From contig JAUZPZ010000005.1 of assembly GCA_030705675.1 (NCBI GenBank), positions 1 to 35,772 of the forward strand: a DNA stretch of 35,772 bases, in the 5' to 3' direction. The stretch comes from Bacillota bacterium. GTDB taxonomy: Bacteria > Bacillota > Clostridia > RUG12999. The notes beneath the pieces were generated by a model. The model worked only from the letters and a program-made list of their open reading frames with translations. It was not told where the DNA came from and searched no databases. Below, piece by piece: positions 19,044 through 27,246 of this stretch. Both the position numbers and the translations under genes were made by a program. Positions within the stretch are counted from its first letter, which is position 1. Each line of letters begins with the position of its first letter.

Positions 19044-19395
19044 AGCCTCTTCCCCCAAGTCCCTTTTCATACAGCATTCCGCATGCCATATAAAGCGGAT
19101 AATTCGTTGTAATAAGAGTTATTCCCCTATCAACGGCAAGATCAATTACTTCTCTTGGAGGAACCTTTCCTCTTACAAAGCATATTGCAACAATATCCAT
19201 CATTTCAGCTGTACGAATCACCTGAGGATTAATAAGTCCCGTGAGCAAAAGAGTCTGATCTTTTACAAAAGCAAGCACATCGCTCATCAGGTCACACCCA
19301 CAGGCGGTAAATATATCAATTTCATCTAGCACACTCTCTGTTTCTCCGGTGAGAACTTCCGCACCGAGTGTAGCCTTAACATGAGATAATTTCAT
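19027..19395 (-). CDS. DRTGG-domain protein (paralogue 1)
   Basis: 122 aa; VFTACGCDLMSDVLAFVKDQTLLLTGLINPQVIRTAEMMDIVAICFVRGKVPPREVIDLAVDRGITLITTNYPLYMACGMLYEKGL. Confidence 0.75.
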   Translation of the reverse strand: MKLSHVKATLGAEVLTGETESVLDEIDIFTACGCDLMSDVLAFVKDQTLLLTGLINPQVIRTAEMMDIVAICFVRGKVPPREVIDLAVDRGITLITTNYPLYMACGMLYEKGLGGRGCAETL

Positions 19396-19422
19396 AAGTT
19401 TTCTGTCCCTTCCCGGAATTTA

Positions 19423-19923
19423 TTATGCGGATATATATTTCTCTAAAATTGAAGCGACGTCATTTGCGACAAGTTTTCCGTAAACTTCATCGTTAACCGT
19501 CATTACGGGCGCAAGTCCGCATGCTCCGATACAACGTGTTGCATCGAGAGAAAACTTGCCGTCTTCCGTACATTTACCAACCTCTATTTTAAGTTTTTTC
19601 TTGATTTCCTCAAGTATTTTTCCAGAACCTTTTACATAACACGCCGTACCAAGGCAGACTCCAACTGCATATTCGCCCTTAGGATACAGTGTAAACTGCG
19701 CATAAAAAGTTACAACGCCGTAAACTTCTGTAAGCGAAAGACCAAGGCTGTCCGCAATAACTTTCTGAACTTCAATTGGAAGATAACCGTAAATATTTTG
19801 TGCCTGATGAAGAATAGGAATCAGCGCACCCGGGACATCTTTGTTTTTTGCAATAGCTTCATTTAGCTTTTCTTCCTGCTCTTTTGTCCCCTTAAATTCA
19901 ATAGTACTTTTCAAGCTCATTTC
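19423..19923 (-). CDS. hndA: NuoE-like 2Fe-2S hydrogenase subunit (HndA/HydC-like)
   Basis: GALIPILHQAQNIYGYLPIEVQKVIADSLGLSLTEVYGVVTFYAQF, VCLGTACYVKGSGKILEEI, RCIGACGLAPVMTVNDEVYG. RBS aggagg supports start at 19923 (MSLKSTIEFKG). Confidence 0.95.
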   Translation of the reverse strand, partial: EMSLKSTIEFKGTKEQEEKLNEAIAKNKDVPGALIPILHQAQNIYGYLPIEVQKVIADSLGLSLTEVYGVVTFYAQFTLYPKGEYAVGVCLGTACYVKGSGKILEEIKKKLKIEVGKCTEDGKFSLDATRCIGACGLAPVMTVNDEVYGKLVANDVASILEKYISA

Positions 19924-19952
19924 TATAATACCTCCTAATAAGTGCCGAAACT

Positions 19953-19970
19953 TTGTTATTTTTTTAACAT
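19953..19970. promoter_or_regulatory. Rex-like operator candidate in the leader of the hydrogenase operon
   Basis: TTGTTA-N6-TAACAT, one mismatch from the perfect inverted repeat TTGTTA-N6-TAACAA; lies between the promoter and hndA start. Confidence 0.45.
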
Positions 19971-20014
19971 TTGTAAGCATATATTTCATTTATATGAACT
20001 TATACTTCTTTTAT

Positions 20015-20043
20015 ATTATACAACATTTACATCAAAAAGTCTA
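20015..20043 (-). promoter_or_regulatory. Promoter candidate of the hydrogenase operon
   Basis: Minus strand TAGACT (20043-20038), 17 nt, TATAAT (20020-20015). Confidence 0.65.
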
Positions 20044-20191
20044 TATAAATAATATCATTTGCAAATTTTACCTTGTAGAAAATGTTGAGTGATTTTTGTC
20101 GATTTTTTGTGCAATATTCACAATGCAATAGCAATTATATTTTTTCGGCATATATTAATATTGTATTTTAAAACACAGAGGTGGTTTTGTT

Positions 20192-20695
20192 ATGCCTGAT
20201 AATGGTTACGACCGTATTGCCGCAGTAGAATATGCTCGAAAATGGGCATTCAGCCGCAACCCTGATTATATAGATTTTCACGGTCTCGGCGGAGATTGTA
20301 CAAACTTTGTTTCGCAATGCCTTTATGCCGGAGGTGGGGTCATGAATTTTACTCCGATTTTCGGATGGTATTATATTTCTTCATACAACCGCACTGCATC
20401 ATGGACGGGTGTGGAATATTTCTATAATTTTATGGTAAATAACGAAGGTGCCGGTCCTTATGCTACAGAAACCGATCAATATGGTATGGAAATAGGAGAT
20501 GTAATTCAGCTTGAGGGGGAAGGTTTAGATATTTTTACACATACATTGCTTGTTACCCGTGTAGTCGAAACGCCCGAAATACATATTCTGGTAAGTGCTC
20601 ATACCAATGACGCTTTTATGCGGCCGCTTTCCAGCTATTCTTATGATAATATAAGATATTTGCATATTGAAGGAGTACGGCCAAACGTAGTATAA
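20192..20695 (+). CDS. Amidase-domain (Amidase_6-like) protein, no signal peptide
   Basis: RIAAVEYARKWAFSRNPDYIDFHGLGGDCTNFVSQCLYAGGGVMNF; conserved Cys (GDCTNFVSQ) and His (THTLLVTRV); RBS gaggtgg. Confidence 0.88.
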   Translation: MPDNGYDRIAAVEYARKWAFSRNPDYIDFHGLGGDCTNFVSQCLYAGGGVMNFTPIFGWYYISSYNRTASWTGVEYFYNFMVNNEGAGPYATETDQYGMEIGDVIQLEGEGLDIFTHTLLVTRVVETPEIHILVSAHTNDAFMRPLSSYSYDNIRYLHIEGVRPNVV

Positions 20696-20730
20696 ATTAT
20701 TTATTGGTATAAACTTTTACCCATAACTCC

Positions 20731-20773
20731 AAACTGCCCCGGTTTATGTTATACGCACAAACCAGGGCAGTTT
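20731..20773 (+). terminator. Rho-independent terminator downstream of the amidase-domain gene
   Basis: AAACTGCCCcGGTTT ... AAACCaGGGCAGTTT followed by ATTTATATTTT. Confidence 0.8.
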
Positions 20774-20967
20774 ATTTATATTTTATAATTATGTTATAAA
20801 TATCAATGCTATGGTGAAAAAAGCAAATTTTATAAAACCACACTAATAAAAATAAACCCCCCATGAAAATAGCTCCTGAAATATTTTATTATTTCAAGTG
20901 TTGCCTTCACGGGGATTAATTTTCTGTTTTAAAAAAGTTTTAAAGCCATTTTTCACTTCTTGTCTTT

Positions 20968-21807
20968 TTATTGAAGAACTCTGCAAAGCTTGCATCCATC
21001 ACATTTCCCTACTCTGCCTTCAAATATTTTTTCGACAGTCTGAGCAATTTCATGTTTCATAAACTGTCTGTTGTGAATTATTATTTTCCGCGGATTTTTT
21101 GTTATAAGTATGCTTACAAGCAAATCCTCGCTTTCATAGCCTGCTCCGAATTCCTCCGCCGCTTCCATCTCAAATTCTCCTTTAAGCGGCTTCTCTCTGC
21201 TATCATAATAAATATACTCTCTGTTCTCGGTAACCACAATATTCAAGACATCAATTTCATGAGGCTGAACGCTTACATATGCTTTAAGCAGTTCGATAAA
21301 CTCATCATATTCTTTTCGCATAAGGAAATTATCGGCGCTGTAATCTATTAAATCCTCCAGCTCCTTGCTGTAGTCTTGAAGCCTGAAAGGAAGGAACCCG
21401 TCAAGGTTAAGCACCCTTTTTTCATCAAAATAATTGTCAATAACCGTTTCTATTATTCTGTTTCTCCTTAAAACAAAAAGCTTGTCATGAATATCTTCTT
21501 CATTGTGTATTGAGTTGCGTATACTTTCCGTAAGTCTACGCTTTTCGTCGCCATTAAAGAAAGTGTATCCTTCCGCAATTATACGAACTATTTCACGTTC
21601 CTCAAAATTATCCACAATGTAACCGCGTGCGGTCTCGCTTATTGCTCGACGCGCATTTCTTTCTTCTGTTTCATTAAAAACACACTCCACGCCACCGCCG
21701 GTTTCCTTTACTTTTGCAGACGCGTTTTTGCTTTCCAGTGCGCCGCAAAGTTTTTTAAACAGCTCTGATGTGTCGCCGCTTGTGTGCAACACCACTTTGG
21801 TCTGCAA
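20968..21807 (-). CDS. ytxC: YtxC-like putative sporulation protein
   Basis: 279 aa; ESEDLLVSILITKNPRKIIIHNRQFMKHEIAQTVEKIFEGRVGKCDGCKLC resembles the YtxC C-terminal region from memory. Confidence 0.7.
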   Translation of the reverse strand: MQTKVVLHTSGDTSELFKKLCGALESKNASAKVKETGGGVECVFNETEERNARRAISETARGYIVDNFEEREIVRIIAEGYTFFNGDEKRRLTESIRNSIHNEEDIHDKLFVLRRNRIIETVIDNYFDEKRVLNLDGFLPFRLQDYSKELEDLIDYSADNFLMRKEYDEFIELLKAYVSVQPHEIDVLNIVVTENREYIYYDSREKPLKGEFEMEAAEEFGAGYESEDLLVSILITKNPRKIIIHNRQFMKHEIAQTVEKIFEGRVGKCDGCKLCRVLQ

Positions 21808-21819
21808 TTAAAATCACCC

Positions 21820-22506
21820 TTAAATTACAATAATACTGCCAATGTCGGCTAACTTATCATTGGATAAGCATACAATTTCTATACATTTATTTTTACAGAA
21901 ATTTTTTATTTTTTCAAAATCCGAATGCATTGTAACATCTCCGGTAAAATAAAGTTTGCCGTCAAAATACCCGCTTGCGCCACCTATAAACCCATATTCT
22001 TTACCAAAAAGAGTAATTTCACCTTCTGAAATGCGAAGCACGTCTATCCCCGTTTTTTCCACAGCTGTGGCTATTCCTTTGTCTGAAGTTATTATCCCAT
22101 CCGGAAGCGTACACACCGAACATTTGGAATAGCCCTGGTGTACATTTATTTGCGTATATTTCCCACCCATTGCCCTGATAATTTCAAAATCCGTAAATTT
22201 GAAATTATGTATGGCGGCGCTTGCTGTCATTGCTACATTATATGCAATATATTTTGGGTATTTACCTTGTACCCGCGTCTTTCCGCAAATAAAGTTGACG
22301 CCTGAAAATGCCTTTTTATAATGTTTTTCGCTTCCCGGATTTACTATTATTTCCTCTCCCACTTTAAGTATCTGCATATCTGGATGCCCTGCAACAGAAG
22401 GGTCAATATCATTTATAAAATCCGCTTCTATTACCTTAAACCCGGCTTTTTCAAGACCGTAAATTATTTTTTTATCCGCCCTCGGATCAAGTATCACATA
22501 GCGCAT
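21820..22506 (-). CDS. Conserved hypothetical protein (possibly DUF6873 family)
   Basis: MRYVILDPRADKKIIYGLEKAGFKVIEA...HPDMQILKVGEEIIVNPGS...NVHQGYSKCSVCTLPDGIITSDKGIA; RBS GAAGG before ATG at 22506. Family name from memory only. Confidence 0.6.
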   Translation of the reverse strand: MRYVILDPRADKKIIYGLEKAGFKVIEADFINDIDPSVAGHPDMQILKVGEEIIVNPGSEKHYKKAFSGVNFICGKTRVQGKYPKYIAYNVAMTASAAIHNFKFTDFEIIRAMGGKYTQINVHQGYSKCSVCTLPDGIITSDKGIATAVEKTGIDVLRISEGEITLFGKEYGFIGGASGYFDGKLYFTGDVTMHSDFEKIKNFCKNKCIEIVCLSNDKLADIGSIIVI

Positions 22507-22554
22507 AAGTTTCACCTTCGTTTCATTTATACTTTTATTTTAACTTATATAAGC

Positions 22555-22584
22555 AAAAAAGGCAAGCTTAAAAAAGCCTGCCTT
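22555..22584 (-). terminator. Rho-independent terminator of the RraA-end operon
   Basis: Minus strand AAGGCAGGC-loop-GCTTGCCTTTTTT. Confidence 0.8.
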
Positions 22585-22715
22585 AATTTTTATTTATATA
22601 AAATTATATAAATATGTTCAAGATTAAACTCACCGTCTTAAAATAACCTTTATTTTAAGTTGGTGCGCTTTCTCCACAAAAGCCGTCAAATCAGCCGTAT
22701 ATTTTCTCGTATATC

Positions 22716-23618
22716 TTACAGAGCGCTTTGGGTATCATTCGGGTCGCCGTTTATTGCAAGATCATACTCGGTTGACCAGTCAAGTCCACGATACTGTTCC
22801 GCTCTGTCATCTTTTTCAATAAATTCAATAAGCATATCCAACATTTCAACCGACCATGTATTTCTGTCAATTTGGGCTGTGCTGAATCTATTCAAAGTTA
22901 TCATTTCAAAACCGAACATATCCTTTACCTGTGTTTTTGCCGCATTTCCTACAACCTCCGCAACCAAATGTGAAGGTATGAACAGTACTCCGCCGCCTGC
23001 TCCGAACACAACATCTCCCGGAAGGACAACGGCGTTGCCTATTTTTGTCGCCGTATTAAATCCCGTTATCACAAATTCACGTATCGGCGTGGGGTCAATG
23101 CCGCGGTAATATACCTGTACGCCTTCAACTTTTTTCATTTGTTCAACGTCTCTTACCCCACCCCAGATAACCGCGCCTCCTGTTTTTGTCTTGTTTTTCA
23201 ACGCGGTTGTAAGGTTTCCACCGAGAAATGTACCTTTGTATATTTTATCATACATATCAACAACCAGTGCGTCTCCTTCTGTAAGGCTGTCCACAACCCA
23301 CTGATTATATGTGCCAGTGCGCCCTTCCTTTTTCCCTATTTCTCTAACTACCTCATCCAGATCCGGACGGGTAGGCATATATGAAGCTGTTACGGCACGT
23401 CCCACAAGCTTTCTTCCATCGTCGTGAAGAGTGTGCAGTCTACCTTCAAACTGGCTTTCATATCCCAGTACAAATATAGGTTTCCATACTTCCTCAAGGG
23501 TAAGTGTATGAAGGGCTTTTAAATATTTGTCCTCTACTTTAGGACGCCCGTCGGGAAGACGTTCGCCTTTCCAAAGTGGAGTAAGTTCAATTATTTCTTC
23601 TCTGTTATTAAAATGCAT
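22716..23618 (-). CDS. RraA family protein (aldolase/dimethylmenaquinone-methyltransferase-like fold)
   Basis: KLVGRAVTASYMPTRPD, DALVVDMYDKIYKGTFLGGNLTTALKNKTKTGGAVIWGGVRDVEQM, GNAVVLPGDVVFGAGGGVLFIPSHLVAEV. Confidence 0.88.
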   Translation of the reverse strand: MHFNNREEIIELTPLWKGERLPDGRPKVEDKYLKALHTLTLEEVWKPIFVLGYESQFEGRLHTLHDDGRKLVGRAVTASYMPTRPDLDEVVREIGKKEGRTGTYNQWVVDSLTEGDALVVDMYDKIYKGTFLGGNLTTALKNKTKTGGAVIWGGVRDVEQMKKVEGVQVYYRGIDPTPIREFVITGFNTATKIGNAVVLPGDVVFGAGGGVLFIPSHLVAEVVGNAAKTQVKDMFGFEMITLNRFSTAQIDRNTWSVEMLDMLIEFIEKDDRAEQYRGLDWSTEYDLAINGDPNDTQSAL

Positions 23619-23635
23619 TGTAATTCACCTTTCGC

Positions 23636-24364
23636 TTAAAGATGCATACCGCCATCTATTATTAAATCGCTACCAGTTATATATCTTCCTTCCTCCGAGC
23701 AAAGAAGTAAAACTCCCCCCGCACAGTCTTCCGCTGTTCCGGCATAACCCGCAGGTATTTTAGAATATATAACTTTTGAGTATTCTTCGTCAGCCAAAGC
23801 CGCATCATTTCTAGGAGTAGCGATTACTCCCGGAGACATATTATTTACCGTAATTCCAAATTGGGCAAGTTGAGCTGCAAGATTGTTTACAAGGCTCATC
23901 TGAGCGCATTTTGACGCAGCATAAACCGCCATATGGGTATGGGGTTTGTATTGCTGTACGCTGCCTACTGTAACAATTCTGCCCCAGCCTTGCTTTTTCA
24001 TGTTTGGAACATACTTTTGCATAAGCTCAAGGCTACTTTTTAAATTAACCTGTATTTGAGTATCAAACTCATCCGAGGTTATCTCATCCCATGCTTTTCT
24101 GTACTGAACAGAAGCGTTAAGCACTAAAATGTCAATATCACCTGTCTGTGCATATATTTCATCGGCGCACCCCTCATGTGATAAATCCACTTTCACCGGT
24201 ATCGAACCCGGTATTTTATCACTTGCCGCTTTGCATTTTTCCATACTCGAGGCACCGTTTACAAAAACCTTTGCACCGCGCTGTGCAAGACATAATGCAA
24301 TTGCAAAACCTATACCTTGAGTAGATCCTGTTACAAGCGCTTTTTTACCTGTTAAATCAAACAT
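23636..24364 (-). CDS. SDR family oxidoreductase
   Basis: TGxxxGxG-type motif (KALVTGSTQGIGFAIALCLAQRGA), NASVQ, S-YxxxK (VYAASKCAQ), GSDLIIDGGMHL. Confidence 0.96.
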   Translation of the reverse strand: MFDLTGKKALVTGSTQGIGFAIALCLAQRGAKVFVNGASSMEKCKAASDKIPGSIPVKVDLSHEGCADEIYAQTGDIDILVLNASVQYRKAWDEITSDEFDTQIQVNLKSSLELMQKYVPNMKKQGWGRIVTVGSVQQYKPHTHMAVYAASKCAQMSLVNNLAAQLAQFGITVNNMSPGVIATPRNDAALADEEYSKVIYSKIPAGYAGTAEDCAGGVLLLCSEEGRYITGSDLIIDGGMHL

Positions 24365-24376
24365 AATACCATTTCC

Positions 24377-25735
24377 TTAAAGCTCAATTTTTATTCTGTT
24401 GTAATTTACGTTACTTGTACCTTTTTTACTTAACTTTATTTTTTTCTCTACCGTCTTTCCGTTTTCGCCTGTTACCTTTATCTCATAATCTCCGTAAAAG
24501 CCTTTAAATTCAGCCATGCCGTCACCGTTTGTAGTTGTGGTTTCTTCAGTATGCCACTCTTTATTGAACATGTTTTTTATTACTTCAAAGGCAGGTTTCG
24601 GCGTCATGTCAAAATGTATCAATCCGCCGTAAAAACGGTTTTCTCCCGCTGTCATATCTCCTGGTTTTGCCCTTGCAGCGTATCCATCTGGTAAATTCCA
24701 ATAAATAATCGCTTCCATTGCCTTATGGCTGAACCACATATGGTAAAGATTATAAACAATCTCTGCCTGCAATTCTTCGTCCTCCGGTTCATTGCTGCAA
24801 GAAGGAATGGTAATTTCCGTTACTTGAAGAGGTTTTCCCAGTGTAGCATAATCATCCATAGTCGCAAAAATCTTTCTAGGGTTAAGCATATAATTCGCTA
24901 ACTCAGGATAATTTTTTGGATCCAGTACAACCATGTGATACTGACATCCGATACTATCAATTCGCGCACCGTTTCTTAACGCACGCTCATTCAGCAGATA
25001 ATACGCGCTTCTGGTAGACATATATGTTTTCCATATGAAGTCTTGGGCTTCATTCATAATAAGCTCATTTGCTGGGAAATATTTTTCAGCCAATTTAAAA
25101 CTCCACTCAACAATGTCAGGCTCTGCGAAAAATGGCATACTGTCAGTGTGAGGGTCACCAAAGCACAGGGTTTCGTTTATAACCTCCCATGAAGGAATAC
25201 GGCTTGCAAAACGCTCTGATAGTTCTTTGAATCTCTTTTCAAGCATTTTTTTTACTTCATAAACATTATCTTGGTCCAGCCACTTTGGGGAATAATACGG
25301 ATATGTAAGACAGTGAGCTTTAGGTTCTATTCCGTTTTCCTCACAATATTTCAGACAAAGCTCCGGATTGGGGCGTCTGTATACTTTGGGACTGTCAATA
25401 TCATATCTGGGTTTACCCTGTTCAGGCTCCAAATCTCCCCAATAGAATGGCAGCGTTGCAAGGTTAAACGCTTCTTTGAAAAGCTTCCTATATGCTTCGT
25501 TTTTTTCGGGCATTTCAAACTCATCCAGCATAAATATATTTGCGCCATGTTTAAACTCATGGTTTTTTTGTACAGCCTCTATTTTTACACCTTTTAAAGG
25601 TTTACCCTCACTATCGGTAACTAAAAAGCTTGCATAACCTTTGCGGTTGTATTCAATACCATGACTCACTCTATCTTCCATATAGGCGCGGTTTTCGTTT
25701 ATTTTTCTAAGTACAGCTTTTGCATTAACACTCAT
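24377..25735 (-). CDS. GH10 endo-1,4-beta-xylanase-like protein without signal peptide
   Basis: FKHGANIF, ATLPFYWGDLEPEQGK, SWEVINETL (acid/base Glu), LQVTEITIPS (nucleophile Glu), AIIYWNLPDG; N-terminus MSVNAKAVLRKINENRAYMEDR is not a signal sequence. Confidence 0.88.
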   Translation of the reverse strand: MSVNAKAVLRKINENRAYMEDRVSHGIEYNRKGYASFLVTDSEGKPLKGVKIEAVQKNHEFKHGANIFMLDEFEMPEKNEAYRKLFKEAFNLATLPFYWGDLEPEQGKPRYDIDSPKVYRRPNPELCLKYCEENGIEPKAHCLTYPYYSPKWLDQDNVYEVKKMLEKRFKELSERFASRIPSWEVINETLCFGDPHTDSMPFFAEPDIVEWSFKLAEKYFPANELIMNEAQDFIWKTYMSTRSAYYLLNERALRNGARIDSIGCQYHMVVLDPKNYPELANYMLNPRKIFATMDDYATLGKPLQVTEITIPSCSNEPEDEELQAEIVYNLYHMWFSHKAMEAIIYWNLPDGYAARAKPGDMTAGENRFYGGLIHFDMTPKPAFEVIKNMFNKEWHTEETTTTNGDGMAEFKGFYGDYEIKVTGENGKTVEKKIKLSKKGTSNVNYNRIKIEL

Positions 25736-25754
25736 TTTGTTCTACTCCTTTTTG

Positions 25755-27150
25755 TTAACTCCATATTCTGTCGTTTGCCCATTCGTTATCCCACTGCTCC
25801 GTAGATTCCCATACTCCGTTATATTTTTTGTGGATATGCTCCGCAATAGCTTCCTCATTAAGTTCACTGATACCAAGACCCGGAGTATTAGGTACATCTA
25901 TAAATCCGTTTTTAATCAGAGGTTTGTCTATTCCGATTGCAATATCATTCCACCAAGGTGTATCTGACGAATGGAACTCAACCGCTAACACATTCTGAAC
26001 AGCCGCTGCCGCATGAACAGCCGCCATGCAAGCAATGGGACTTTCTGCCATATGTATAGCCATGGCAATTCCGTATTTTTCGCACATATCGCCCAATTTT
26101 TTCATTTCCATAGCTCCGCCTACCGTAAGAATATCCGGATGAACTACCGAAACACCTCCACACGCCATAAGAGGTTCAAAATTTTCAGCCAGGAAAATAT
26201 CTTCACCTGTACAAATCGGTATATTACAGCTGTGTGATATTTTTTTCAAACTGCTTTGTGTAATGCCAAGGAGCAACATCTTCTATCCAGGCTATATTGT
26301 ATTTTGCAAGACGTCTTGCAAACACTATTATATCTTCGGGGCATACATGCCCGATGTGATCTATTGCAAGCGGAATTTCATATCCGATAACATCACGCAC
26401 CTGCTTTACGTAATTCTCAAGATAGTCCATGCCTTTTTCTGTTATATGTATCCCAGTGGCATGATGCGGTATTGTAAACACCTCATAGTTTTTACCCATC
26501 ATCATATCTCTATCTATAGATCCGCTCTGATGGTTTATTGCCTTTGCGGAGTATTTTTTTATATCTTCGAGAAATCCAACGGGCGCATTTAAACAACCTG
26601 GTTCATCCAACAGAAGTTCTATTCCCAGATCCATTTTTGCCATGGTAAATCCCATTTTTACGCGTTTTAAAATTGCGTTTCCCATATCCGTTCCAGTATG
26701 TTTGCCATCTACGTCAGTATCTGCATACATTCTGACTTTGTCACGGAATTTTCCGCCCAGCATTTGCCACAGCGGCACACCCCATGCTTTGCCGGCCAGA
26801 TCCCATAGGGCAATTTCCAAGCCCGACACTCCGCCACCTTGTCTTGAGTGCCCACCAAACTGTTTAATTCTTCTGAAAATTTTATCCACGTTGCATGGAT
26901 TTTCACCTATCAACCTTGACTTAAGCATAAGCGCATAAGTTGCGCTAGAGGCGTCTCTTACCTCACCGTACCCCACAATGCCCTGGTTAGTATATACTTT
27001 GATAAGAGGACAGTGTTTTGGTGCGCCATCAATATTTGCTACGCGAATATCCGTTATTTTTAACTGTGATGGTCCGCTGTTTGTATTGACAGTTTCCTGA
27101 ATTGATTCGAGAGTATTTTTTTCCATAATATTTTTCCTCCTTATTGACAA
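25755..27150 (-). pseudogene. Mandelate racemase/muconate lactonizing (enolase superfamily) sugar-acid dehydratase, frameshifted
   Basis: Two overlapping ORFs (26224..27150 and 25755..26279) encode N- and C-terminal parts: ...IAWIEDVAPWHYTKQFEK | ISHSCNIPICTGEDIFLAENFEPLMACGGVSVVHPDILTVGG... Frames join if one T is removed from T7 at 26240-26246. Confidence 0.88.
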
Positions 27151-27172
27151 ACTTTCCTTCGTGTATTATTAT
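27144..27172 (+). promoter_or_regulatory. Promoter candidate for the AraC-family gene
   Basis: TTGACA (27144-27149), 17 nt, TATTAT (27167-27172). Confidence 0.75.
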
Positions 27173-27246
27173 ATATTAAAGACGCAGTTGTATCATCAAC
27201 TATATTTTTATATTTATCCACTATATTTTAATTTTGAGGTGATCTT

